From Phocaeicola dorei (GTDB lineage: Bacteria; Bacteroidota; Bacteroidia; Bacteroidales; Bacteroidaceae), in contig NZ_CP046176.1 of the NCBI RefSeq assembly GCF_013009555.1, positions 1,147,501-1,211,500 on the forward strand: DNA of 64,000 bases, written 5' to 3'. Shown piece by piece: positions 19,426-28,077 of this stretch (the first letter of the stretch is position 1; every line of letters begins with the position of its first letter). Under the pieces are notes generated by a model. That model was not told where the DNA came from. It did no database searches and saw only the letters and a program-made list of their open reading frames with translations. The translations under genes were made by a program, and so were the position numbers.

Positions 19426-22059
19426 ATGCTTGTCTGCAAAAAAATACTGATCTTCTGTGCTTTTGCTTGTTGCGGTACTTTATTCGCGCAAAACATACAG
19501 AATCCGGTGCTTCCCGGAGTAGCGGATACCGGTGTGATGAAATATAATGGTAAGTATTATATAGGTGGAGTATTTACCAATGGGGATTTTTATGTTTCCG
19601 ACGACTTGGTTCATTGGGGTAAACCTGTTCATGTCGTGACTATGGATAATGGCTGGAGTAAAGGAAGTGGTGCCGGTAATGAGCAGATTCACGCCAATGA
19701 TATGTTTTGTTTGAATGGTGATTTTCACTTATATTGGTCTGTCAATTATTGGGGTAAGGATAAGCATGCTGTTCACATTGTACATGCTCAAAGTAAAAAT
19801 GTGTTGGGGCCCTATATAGAGCCTGATAAAAAAACTTGGATGGATAATCGCATTGATCCTAAGGTTTTTAAAGATGATGACGGACAATTATATATGTATA
19901 TGGTGCGTTTTACTGATGGAAATACTATTTGGGGACGTAAAATGAAGAATCCGGCGGAATTTGCCGGAGAACCAGTGTGCTTGTTTGCATCATTGCCGGA
20001 TACATGGGAGACCATGGATAACAGAGTGGCAGAGGGACCTTGGGTGATGAAATACAGAGACCGATACTATTTGATGTATAATGCCAATCATACCTCTACT
20101 GAGTGGGGGAATTATCAATTGGGGGTTGCGGAGGCAGACTCACCTTTAAGTTTTCAAAATGGGAATAAATATAGCTATCCGGTAGTAAATTCTAATCAAA
20201 TTCTACTGGAAGAGAATTATGTGGATCTTTTACGATATGGCATCACTTATGAGCCATTGTTTGATTATACAGAAAATAATCCTGGAGTCGGTTGGATGCT
20301 TCCGGTATATCAGGCTTCCGATTGGAAGAAAGGAGAATGTGGATTCTCATCTAAAGAGATAAAAGGATCTACCACTCGTCATTTAGGTACTTGGTGGACA
20401 TCTCCTTCATTGTGGTTACGTAAATCTTTTTTTGTTGGCAAACAGGTGGGAAATTTAGCACTCAGGGTTGCTCATGACGGAGATACAAAAATATATTTGA
20501 ATGGAACATTGATTTACGAAAAACAGGGACGGGATTATTGTATGGTAAACCTTGATGAAAAGCAACGAGAGCTTCTGAAAAAAGGAGAGAACTTGCTTGC
20601 TGTAGAAACAAATAAAGGGCGTGCCCAATTTTTTGATGTTTCTTTGTTTGATATGAGGAGTGAAACAGCGGATGATATTTTGATGACCCCGGGACAACCT
20701 AATATTTTAAGGGGGCCCAATGGATTTGAATGGTGGCTTATATATATGGCTAATAAAAATAATGAGCGTAGGGGGCAGTATATTAACCGTGTTCATTTCT
20801 TTAATAAAACATTATTTGTTGAAGGAATAACCGGTCCTTGTACAGATGGCTATCATCCGGAACCTTCTTTGCCCACTTTTTCAATGAAAGGGGAAACACC
20901 TTCTTTTGGAGTGCTGCAACAAGTGAAACCTTCTACAACTTATATGTTTGAAACAGCAGTCAAAACAGATGGAGATGCTGGTATCATTGCGTGGTGGAAA
21001 GATGTGGATAATAATGCTTATATCGGTTTCGATACAAAGAACCACAATTGGTATTTGCGTACCATTATTAATGGTAAAGAAAAGGAGGAATATTTCACTT
21101 TGCCTAAAGATTTTCGTTGGGGTGTTTATCATCATTTACGTATTGAACGTAATCAGGATTGTTTAAAAGTATGGTTGGATGAAATACCATCTCCTCAAAA
21201 ACATCTGTTTATAAAGATTATTCCTGTGACGGAACCCGGTGTTCCCGGAGTATTTGATCGGACTAAAAAAGCTTTGTTCGAAGGGGTGACTTATACTATC
21301 GGATTTGATGATGACCGGATACAGTTAAAAGAACATTCAGAAATATTGAAAGGTGATTTTCTTGATCATTATGAATTTAGTTTTCAACTTTCAGGTTTGT
21401 CCGATTGTAAGATGTCAGGAAGCTATCCGGTTTATGTGGATAAAGATAACTATGTAAAAGCTCAATTTAATGGTATCACGCGTATGCTGGAAGTGGTAGT
21501 TGTAAAACAAGGACAACAGATACTTGATAAAAAATATCCGTTGGAACATTTACAAATGGTTTATCCTGATGTGAAGTATACTGATTTTGTCGAAAAATGT
21601 TATCGTTTTATATCGCCTTCATGGATAAATGCCCTTTACCTGAACCGTCATGAAGTAGGGAATAAGGCGGAGTTTGTAGACGATATGTTTAGTAAATTTA
21701 CAATAGAATATTTGAATGAGGGAGAATGGTATCCATTGAATAACAGCGGGGCGACGGTGGCAGAGCATCCGGCTTATAATCGTTTGTCTTTTACTCCGAT
21801 AAAAACGGAAGGTATTCGTTTTATTAATAAAGACGCTCAGGATTTGGAACGGCATATTTATAAGTTGGGAATTCAAGAACAATTAAAGGAATCTTATAAT
21901 TTCCGTGCGGTGAGAAGGGGAAATAAGCTCTATCTTTTTGTTGACGGAAGAGAATTAGGGAGATTGGATATTCATTATCCTGCTTCTTGTGTAGGATTTT
22001 GTTCTGGAAATTATTCTCCGGTATATAAAGGAATATTGTATTATCATATAGGAAACTGA
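19426..22059 (+). CDS. GH43-type glycosidase with C-terminal accessory domains
   Basis: A large secreted protein (877 aa) whose first ~300 residues form a GH43-like five-bladed propeller. The signal peptide ends FACCGTLFAQ. The three acidic positions expected for GH43 can be assigned: base in LPGVADTGVMKYNGKYY (Asp34), the middle acid in DNRIDPKVFKDDDGQLY, and the acid in NRVAEGPWVMKYRDRYY (Glu203). A beta-sandwich binding domain (about 315-410: LWLRKSFFVG, LRVAHDGDTKIYLNG) is followed by a region resembling a concanavalin-like domain (about 490-620: GIIAWWKDVDNNAYIGFDTK). The gene is 79 bp after susD, beyond a hairpin, and 8 bp before the next GH43. Activity on arabinose or xylose linkages is likely but unproven. 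Confidence 0.82.
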   Translation: MLVCKKILIFCAFACCGTLFAQNIQNPVLPGVADTGVMKYNGKYYIGGVFTNGDFYVSDDLVHWGKPVHVVTMDNGWSKGSGAGNEQIHANDMFCLNGDFHLYWSVNYWGKDKHAVHIVHAQSKNVLGPYIEPDKKTWMDNRIDPKVFKDDDGQLYMYMVRFTDGNTIWGRKMKNPAEFAGEPVCLFASLPDTWETMDNRVAEGPWVMKYRDRYYLMYNANHTSTEWGNYQLGVAEADSPLSFQNGNKYSYPVVNSNQILLEENYVDLLRYGITYEPLFDYTENNPGVGWMLPVYQASDWKKGECGFSSKEIKGSTTRHLGTWWTSPSLWLRKSFFVGKQVGNLALRVAHDGDTKIYLNGTLIYEKQGRDYCMVNLDEKQRELLKKGENLLAVETNKGRAQFFDVSLFDMRSETADDILMTPGQPNILRGPNGFEWWLIYMANKNNERRGQYINRVHFFNKTLFVEGITGPCTDGYHPEPSLPTFSMKGETPSFGVLQQVKPSTTYMFETAVKTDGDAGIIAWWKDVDNNAYIGFDTKNHNWYLRTIINGKEKEEYFTLPKDFRWGVYHHLRIERNQDCLKVWLDEIPSPQKHLFIKIIPVTEPGVPGVFDRTKKALFEGVTYTIGFDDDRIQLKEHSEILKGDFLDHYEFSFQLSGLSDCKMSGSYPVYVDKDNYVKAQFNGITRMLEVVVVKQGQQILDKKYPLEHLQMVYPDVKYTDFVEKCYRFISPSWINALYLNRHEVGNKAEFVDDMFSKFTIEYLNEGEWYPLNNSGATVAEHPAYNRLSFTPIKTEGIRFINKDAQDLERHIYKLGIQEQLKESYNFRAVRRGNKLYLFVDGRELGRLDIHYPASCVGFCSGNYSPVYKGILYYHIGN

Positions 22060-22067
22060 CTAGTATT

Positions 22068-23036
22068 ATGAAAAAAAAATTGATTTTTATTTGGTTATTG
22101 ATGTTGGGGACATTGACTTCTTGTCAGTCATGTTCCTCAGAATATAAGAATGTGAATGAAATAATTGTGGAAGAGCTGGAAATACCTGTTCCACTGGGTG
22201 ACCCGTTTATATTGTTGCACAATGGGACTTATTATGCTTATGGTACTCACTCGGATGAAGGAATAGAGGTTTATATCTCGGATAATTTAAAAACGTGGAA
22301 ATATAAAGGGCTGGCTTTGAATAAGAAGGATTCATGGGCAGACCGTTGGTTTTGGGCACCGGAAGTATATGAAGTGAATGGTAAATTTTATATGTATTAT
22401 TCGGCAGATGAGCATATTTGTGTAGCAGTGGCAGATTCCCCTGTAGGACCATTTATACAAAATAAGCAAGAACCTATGATTGTTGAGGAGAAATGTATTG
22501 ATAATTCTTTTTTCATGGATGATGACGGTACTCCTTATTTGTCATTTGTCCGTTTTAATGATGGGAATAATGTATGGATAGCCGAGTTGGAAAAAGATTT
22601 GATAACCCTTAAGAAAGAAACGATGCGCCCTTGTATTCATGTTTCACAGGCTTGGGAGGAAGTGTGGCCTCGAGTCAATGAAGGTTCTTATATTCTCAAA
22701 CACAATGGAATTTATTATATGACTTATTCTGCGAATAGTTATGAAAGTCCATTCTATGGTGTAGGTTGTGCTACAGCTACCGATATAATGGGGGAATGGG
22801 CTAAATACGACGAAAATCCATTATTGCAAAATCCTGGTGGGTTGGTAGGTGTAGGGCATAGCGCCATGTTCACTGATAAAGAGGGAAAACTTCGTATTGT
22901 ATTCCATGCCCACAAAGATAAAAGTAATATTCATCCGCGTGCTATGTATATTGGTACGGTAAATTTTGAGAATGTGAATGGAACAGACCGTATGAGAATC
23001 AGTAAAGAATATATAACTCCTAAATTACTGCAATGA
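22068..23036 (+). CDS. GH43-type glycosidase, lipoprotein
   Basis: Compact single-domain GH43 enzyme of 322 aa with a lipoprotein signal (WLLMLGTLTSCQSC). Predicted catalytic residues: Asp45 in PVPLGDPFILLHNGTYYAYG, the middle Asp in KCIDNSFFMDDDGTPYLSF, and Glu205 in WPRVNEGSYILKHNGIYYM. The strand pattern of a five-bladed propeller is visible throughout. It overlaps the next gene by 4 bp (ATGA), showing translational coupling. GH43 members act as alpha-L-arabinofuranosidases, beta-xylosidases or exo-galactanases; I cannot choose between them. Confidence 0.85.
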   Translation: MKKKLIFIWLLMLGTLTSCQSCSSEYKNVNEIIVEELEIPVPLGDPFILLHNGTYYAYGTHSDEGIEVYISDNLKTWKYKGLALNKKDSWADRWFWAPEVYEVNGKFYMYYSADEHICVAVADSPVGPFIQNKQEPMIVEEKCIDNSFFMDDDGTPYLSFVRFNDGNNVWIAELEKDLITLKKETMRPCIHVSQAWEEVWPRVNEGSYILKHNGIYYMTYSANSYESPFYGVGCATATDIMGEWAKYDENPLLQNPGGLVGVGHSAMFTDKEGKLRIVFHAHKDKSNIHPRAMYIGTVNFENVNGTDRMRISKEYITPKLLQ

Positions 23037-24034
23037 GAAAAAATTTGATCCTGTCTATCTGCTTTTGTTTGGTGTCTTGCTCATCATCGTCTGCGCAAGA
23101 AGAAATGCCTGATGGTGATAAAACCAGCTATTACCGGAATCCGGTGATAGATTATAGTCTGCCCGATCCTACTATTATAGAAGGTGGTGATGGTTATTAT
23201 TATTTGTATGCAACCGAAGATATTCGTAATTTGCCGATCCATCGTTCCAAGGATTTGATTAATTGGGAATGGGTAGGTACAGCATTCACGGATCGAACGC
23301 GTCCTGATTTTGAACCGGGTGGAGGCTTATGGGCTCCGGATATTAATAAGATAGGTGATACGTATGTACTTTATTATTCTATGTCTAAATGGGGAGGTGA
23401 GTGGACCTGTGGTATCGGTTGCGCTACGGCAGACAAACTTTCGGGGCCATTTAAAGACCATGGTCTGATGTTTCGGAGTAACGAGATTAATGTACAGAAT
23501 TCTATTGACCCTTTCTATATAGAAGATGCCGGAAAGAAATTTTTGTTTTGGGGCAGCTTTCGGGGCATTTATGGCATTGAATTAAGTGAGGACGGTCTTT
23601 CAGTAAAACAAGGGGAGAAGCCTCGGCAGGTGGCTGGTACAGCTTATGAAGGAACTTATATTCATAAAAAAGAAGGTTTTTACTATTTTTTTGCTTCCAT
23701 AGGGACTTGCTGTGAAGGATTGAATAGCACTTACACTACTGTAGTTGCTCGTTCAGAAAATTTGTTTGGACCTTATGTTGATAAGAACGGGAGGACAATG
23801 ATGGATAACCAACATGAAGTGTTGATTCATAAGAATAGTTCGTTTGTGGGAACAGGACACAATTCGGAGATTGTGACTGATAAAGTGGGTAATGATTGGG
23901 TATTTTATCATGCAGTGGCCACAAAGCATCCTGAAGGGCGTGTTTTGATGATGGATAAAATAAGTTGGAAAGACGGATGGCCTGTGGTAGCTACGGATTC
24001 TCCCTCATTGAAATCGGAAAAACCTGTATTGTAA
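23033..24034 (+). CDS. GH43-type enzyme resembling arabinan-acting hydrolases, lipoprotein
   Basis: GH43 protein of 333 aa with lipoprotein signal (ILSICFCLVSC). Catalytic candidates are Asp45 in YSLPDPTIIEGGDGYYY, the middle Asp in NSIDPFYIEDAGKKFLFWG, and Glu206 in GTAYEGTYIHKKEGFYY. The segment GTCCEGLNSTYTTVVARSEN and the later FVGTGHNSEIVTD resemble endo-1,5-alpha-L-arabinanases, which carry a similar CC-G-STY motif and a G-GHNS motif near a structural metal. I therefore favour arabinan or arabino-oligosaccharide as substrate, with moderate confidence. Its start codon overlaps the stop of the preceding GH43 gene. Confidence 0.85.
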   Translation: MRKNLILSICFCLVSCSSSSAQEEMPDGDKTSYYRNPVIDYSLPDPTIIEGGDGYYYLYATEDIRNLPIHRSKDLINWEWVGTAFTDRTRPDFEPGGGLWAPDINKIGDTYVLYYSMSKWGGEWTCGIGCATADKLSGPFKDHGLMFRSNEINVQNSIDPFYIEDAGKKFLFWGSFRGIYGIELSEDGLSVKQGEKPRQVAGTAYEGTYIHKKEGFYYFFASIGTCCEGLNSTYTTVVARSENLFGPYVDKNGRTMMDNQHEVLIHKNSSFVGTGHNSEIVTDKVGNDWVFYHAVATKHPEGRVLMMDKISWKDGWPVVATDSPSLKSEKPVL

Positions 24035-24053
24035 TTAATAAATACATAAAAAT

Positions 24054-26087
24054 ATGAATTGGAAAAACTTTGTATGTAGTGTGGTGTGTCTGGCAGGAAT
24101 GACTTGTGCGGAAGCTGTGAACTATACACCGGAAAATGTTTCGGCTTCCATTGCTTTGAAAGTGCCTGGTAATGATGCGAAGCGGTATCCGCTGACTTTG
24201 CAGCAATTGGATAATAGTAATTTTGAATATCAGTGGGTGGCGGCCGATAAATTACCTGTGGTGATTTATCAGAATGTTGAAGAAAAAGACGGCAACCAGC
24301 GTATTGTCATTTTTATGACTGCATTGGATGATGTTTATTTCAATTTTGGTGAGCAGGTAATGACTGGTTGTCATCATGATGATTGTTTGTTTTATATGCC
24401 TGGATTTTGGTATCGTCGTAACTTGCGTTCTCCTCAAGAAGCGCCGTCTTTTCATACCTCGGATAGCTGGTTGGTCCGTGAAGACCGTTTAAGTACTCCC
24501 TTGACTGCTATTTTTGATGAAAAGAATAGGAAAACATATTCTGTTATCCGGCTGGATAATATGGCTTCGGATGCTTTGACTACCCATAAGGAAGGGGAAG
24601 TGATATTGTCTGGTAAAACCTCTATAGGTTATACAGGATTTGAAAACCTCTCGGGTATCGCTTCTTTGTCTTTTGGGTTTCCTTACAAGGAAGCTCCTAA
24701 AACTTATATTCGTAAATTGACATTGGCTCCTTCGGTTGAGGTCTATCAATTATTACGTAAAGGTGAGAGTCTTTCTCTGACTTGGGAATTACATGAGTCG
24801 GAAATTGCTGATTTTTCAGAATGTGTGCAGCATATTTGGGAATATTCTTATGATACAAACTGTCCTCAAATTGTAAATACACCTTATTCTCCTGAGAAAA
24901 TGAAGGAAGTGATGAGTAATTTCTTCGTGGAAAGCTTTGTCGGAAATACTCCTACTCATTATTATTCGGGGGTGGAATTGCGTACGGCTACTTGTGACCA
25001 AACGGATGTTGCCGAAGTGGGTTTTGTGGGACGTACTTTGTTGAATGCTTTTAATGCATTGGAATATGGAGAACAGCAGCGTCGTACGGATTTGGTGACG
25101 AATGCTTATAAAATTTTTGATTCTTATTTGCAGAATGGATTTTCGGAAACGGGTTTCTTTAATGAAGTAGTACATTATAGGCGTAATTTTGTAGAGTCTG
25201 TTCATAGTATCCGCCGTCAGTCTGAAGGGGTATATGCCCTGCTTCATTTTTTGAATTACGAAAGACTGCAAGGTCGTAAACATCCTGAGTGGGAAAAGCG
25301 TATAAAAAGTATGTTGGATATGTTTCTGCATTTACAAAATAAGGACGGTAGTTTTCCTCGTAAGTTTAAAGATGACTTTTCTATTGTAGACAAGAGTGGG
25401 GGAAGTACCCCTTCGGCAACTTTGCCATTGGTTATGGGATATAAATATTTTAAGGATAAACGGTATTTGGCAAGTGCAAAACATACGGTGGAGTATTTGG
25501 AAAAGGAATTGATTTCGAAGTCCGATTATTTTTCTTCTACTTTGGATGCTAATTGCGAGGATAAAGAGGCATCTTTGTATGCGTCAACTGCCGCTTACTA
25601 TCTGGCTTTAGCTACAAAAGGAGCTGAACGAGCCCATTATGCTGGGTTGGCGAGGAAGGCAGCTTATTTTGCATTGTCATGGTACTATACATGGGATGTC
25701 CCTTTTGCCCCCGGTCAGATGTTGGGTGATTTAGGGTTGAAAACTAGAGGCTGGGGAAATGTTTCTGTAGAAAATAACCATATTGATGTCTTTATCTTTG
25801 ATTTCGCTGACGTATTGAACTGGTTGGCAAAAGAATATAATGAAAAGCGTTTTTCGGATTTTTCTCAGGTAATCAGTACATCAATGCGTCAGTTGTTACC
25901 CTATGAAGGGCATCGATGTGGTATTGCCAAAACAGGATATTATCCGGAGGTTGTCCAGCATACTAACTGGGACTACGGTAAGAATGGTAAAGGCTATTAT
26001 AATGATATTTTTGCTCCGGGATGGACAGTGGCTTCATTGTGGGAATTATTTTCTCCGGGACGTGCCGAGAAGTTCTTGAAAAAATAG
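24054..26087 (+). CDS. Secreted PUL protein of unknown family, beta-sandwich plus helical-toroid-like domain
   Basis: I do not recognise the family. The first ~22 residues look like a signal peptide (NFVCSVVCLAGMTCAEA). Residues about 23-260 are strand-rich and could be a beta-sandwich. Residues about 280-677 are helical with regularly spaced helix pairs and aromatic/acidic loops (YALLHFLNYERLQG, MFLHLQNKDGSFPRKF, ASLYASTAAYYLALATKG, ENNHIDVFIFDFADVLNWLA). This resembles the alpha/alpha-barrel of several glycoside hydrolase and lyase families. It is the last gene of the PUL, 19 bp after a GH43, so it is probably expressed with it. A carbohydrate-active role is inferred from context and fold impression only. 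Confidence 0.75.
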   Translation: MNWKNFVCSVVCLAGMTCAEAVNYTPENVSASIALKVPGNDAKRYPLTLQQLDNSNFEYQWVAADKLPVVIYQNVEEKDGNQRIVIFMTALDDVYFNFGEQVMTGCHHDDCLFYMPGFWYRRNLRSPQEAPSFHTSDSWLVREDRLSTPLTAIFDEKNRKTYSVIRLDNMASDALTTHKEGEVILSGKTSIGYTGFENLSGIASLSFGFPYKEAPKTYIRKLTLAPSVEVYQLLRKGESLSLTWELHESEIADFSECVQHIWEYSYDTNCPQIVNTPYSPEKMKEVMSNFFVESFVGNTPTHYYSGVELRTATCDQTDVAEVGFVGRTLLNAFNALEYGEQQRRTDLVTNAYKIFDSYLQNGFSETGFFNEVVHYRRNFVESVHSIRRQSEGVYALLHFLNYERLQGRKHPEWEKRIKSMLDMFLHLQNKDGSFPRKFKDDFSIVDKSGGSTPSATLPLVMGYKYFKDKRYLASAKHTVEYLEKELISKSDYFSSTLDANCEDKEASLYASTAAYYLALATKGAERAHYAGLARKAAYFALSWYYTWDVPFAPGQMLGDLGLKTRGWGNVSVENNHIDVFIFDFADVLNWLAKEYNEKRFSDFSQVISTSMRQLLPYEGHRCGIAKTGYYPEVVQHTNWDYGKNGKGYYNDIFAPGWTVASLWELFSPGRAEKFLKK

Positions 26088-26232
26088 TTTGAAAATTGAT
26101 AATTTATTATGATGTTAAGTGATTAGCATTTCATTTAAAACTTGATTTTCTTTTCTTTTGTAGGGAAAGGTATGTCCTTTTTCAGAAAATCAGCTTTCTC
26201 TTTAAGGAAGGATACCTGAAGTATATTAAAAA

Positions 26233-26273
26233 GCCGGGGATTGTCTTTACAGATGTTCCCGGCATAATTTTTT
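26233..26273 (+). terminator. Terminator at the end of the PUL
   Basis: Stem GCCGGGGA (26233-26240) pairs with TTCCCGGC (26256-26263), one G-T, then ATAATTTTTT. An imperfect inverted repeat (AGGTAT...ATACCT, about 26169-26216) lies just before it. Nothing else is seen in the gap 26088-26375. Confidence 0.8.
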
Positions 26274-26375
26274 ACCGTCACTGGCATTATTGTTCTGACT
26301 TTACATCTCTTATTGAGTAAAACAAGTAAAAGAAAGAATTTCTCTATGTTAAGATAACAGTTTACTTTAAATTCT

Positions 26376-26383
26376 TAACTTTG
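26376..26383 (+). promoter_or_regulatory. -7 element for the pabB-pabC pair
   Basis: TAACTTTG, an exact match to TAnnTTTG. Predicted transcription starts near 26390, giving about 38 nt of leader to the ATG at 26428. Confidence 0.55.
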
Positions 26384-26427
26384 TTCCCCTTGAAAAATGA
26401 TTGTTACAAGATAATTTAACAGCTAAA

Positions 26428-27411
26428 ATGCAACAATATAAAAGACCGGAAGCTATAAAACGTATGAATGAGTTGGCGGGTAGCCGGAAGCCTTTCCTTT
26501 TTATTATAGATTATAAACAGCAGTGTTCTTTGATAGAGGAAATAAGCCGGATTGATTCTACCCGTTGCCGTTATAACTTTAATGGAGTGAAAAATGTGGA
26601 TACTGTAACAGAAAGTTACAGTGGGCGGATAGGCTGGAACTTTGTTCCAATGTCTTTGGCAGACTACCGGCAGGCTTTTGAAATCGTAAAACGGAATATT
26701 CTGGCAGGTAACAGCTATCTCGCTAATTTGACTTGCAAAGTTCCTGTCAGTACTAATCTTACTTTGGAGGATGTGTTCCGGTACTCCAAAGCGCTTTATA
26801 GACTTTGGTTGAAAGATAAATTGGTCTGTTTCTCACCCGAAATTTTTGTTCGTATAGAAGATGGCGAGATAAAATCTTTCCCCATGAAAGGAACGATTGA
26901 CGCTACCTTACCTGATGCGGAAAAACTGTTGATGGATGATCCTAAAGAAACTGCCGAACATGCTACTATTGTAGATCTGATTCGTAATGATTTGAGTATG
27001 GTGGCGGAACAGGTGAGAGTTGTCCGGTATCGTTATTGTGACCGGCTTGAAACCAATAAGGGGCCTATCTTTCAGACAAGCTCCGAAATATGTGGTGTCT
27101 TGCCCGATGATTACCCGTCGCATATAGGAGATATTATATTTCGTTTGTTACCGGCCGGTTCCATAACTGGAGCGCCCAAATCCAAGACGATAGATATTAT
27201 TGAAGAAGCGGAGAGTTATGAGCGTGGATTTTATACGGGTATAATGGGCTATTGTGACGGCAGGACTTTAGACAGTGCGGTGATGATCCGTTTTTTAGAA
27301 CAGGAAGGAGAGAATCTTTATTATAAGGCGGGGGGAGGAATCACTTCAAAGAGTGATTTACAAAGTGAATATAATGAAATGATACAGAAGATTTATGTAC
27401 CCATTTATTGA
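26428..27411 (+). CDS. pabB: Aminodeoxychorismate synthase component I (PabB-like)
   Basis: Converts chorismate plus ammonia to 4-amino-4-deoxychorismate for folate synthesis. Chorismate-binding family motifs are clear: NSYLANLTCKVPV, FSPEIFVRIEDGEIKSFPMKGT, TAEHATIVDLIRNDLSMVA, LPAGSITGAPKSKTIDII and GFYTGIMGY. The protein is 327 aa, about the size of the catalytic domain alone, and lacks the N-terminal part of the 450-aa E. coli enzyme. I start at ATG 26428; a TTG at 26401 is also in frame but lies only about 18 bp after the -7 box. The gene overlaps the aminotransferase gene by 17 bp. No glutaminase (PabA) gene is next to it. Confidence 0.9.
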   Translation: MQQYKRPEAIKRMNELAGSRKPFLFIIDYKQQCSLIEEISRIDSTRCRYNFNGVKNVDTVTESYSGRIGWNFVPMSLADYRQAFEIVKRNILAGNSYLANLTCKVPVSTNLTLEDVFRYSKALYRLWLKDKLVCFSPEIFVRIEDGEIKSFPMKGTIDATLPDAEKLLMDDPKETAEHATIVDLIRNDLSMVAEQVRVVRYRYCDRLETNKGPIFQTSSEICGVLPDDYPSHIGDIIFRLLPAGSITGAPKSKTIDIIEEAESYERGFYTGIMGYCDGRTLDSAVMIRFLEQEGENLYYKAGGGITSKSDLQSEYNEMIQKIYVPIY

Positions 27412-27988
27412 AACTATACGGATAGAACAAGGAAAAGCGTGTAATTTGTCTTATCATAATGAAAGACTGAACAATACCCTTCATCATTTCTGGCCAGACT
27501 GTGCCGGCATAGAATTAGGTGAATACCTGAAATTGACACCGGAGATGAGCGGAATGAAATGTAGGGTGATTTATGATGGCGGTGGAATAAAAGAAATTAG
27601 TTATGAAGCCTATCAGATGCGTCCGGTACATTCTTTGCAGTTGGTTTATTCGGATGATATAGATTATACTTATAAAAGTACAGACAGGGAAGCTTTAAAC
27701 CGGCTTTTTGCCTGCCGTGGAGAACGGGATGATATTTTAATTGTCAGACGCGGACTGCTGACTGATACTTCCATAGCTAATATTGCCTTGTTTGATGGTA
27801 AGGATTGGTTTACACCTAAATTACCTTTGTTGAGAGGAACTTGCCGTACAGCATTGATTGACAGCGGAATTATAAAAGAAAAAAATATCCGGCCGGAAGA
27901 ACTATCTTCTTATTCTTTTGTTAGGTTATTTAACGCTATGATTAAATGGGGAGCGTTGGAACTTTCTACCGGAACCATTTATGAATAA
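27395..27988 (+). CDS. pabC: Aminotransferase class IV protein, probable aminodeoxychorismate lyase
   Basis: Pyridoxal-phosphate enzyme of the fold-type IV family that probably releases p-aminobenzoate from aminodeoxychorismate. Visible motifs: FIETIRIEQGKACNLSYHNERL (N-terminal region), YTYKSTDREALNRLF with the likely catalytic Lys, and LTDTSIANIALFDGKDWFTPKLPLLRGTCR, the usual phosphate-binding and T-P-K-PLL-G region. At 197 aa it is clearly shorter than E. coli PabC (269 aa). The 17-bp overlap with the PabB-like gene supports the pathway assignment. Confidence 0.8.
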   Translation: MYPFIETIRIEQGKACNLSYHNERLNNTLHHFWPDCAGIELGEYLKLTPEMSGMKCRVIYDGGGIKEISYEAYQMRPVHSLQLVYSDDIDYTYKSTDREALNRLFACRGERDDILIVRRGLLTDTSIANIALFDGKDWFTPKLPLLRGTCRTALIDSGIIKEKNIRPEELSSYSFVRLFNAMIKWGALELSTGTIYE

Positions 27989-28020
27989 TAAGAAAGAAGG
28001 TGGAATTTTGAAGATTTTTG

Positions 28021-28050
28021 TTTGTTTCCTTAAATAATTTGCTATATTTG
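28021..28050 (+). promoter_or_regulatory. Promoter of the membrane-anchored unknown gene
   Basis: TTTG (28021-28024) and TATATTTG (28043-28050) with 18 bp between them match the Bacteroides promoter well. The ATG at 28078 follows. Confidence 0.65.
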
Positions 28051-28077
28051 CAAAAAAAATATAAATACAGGTAGGGT

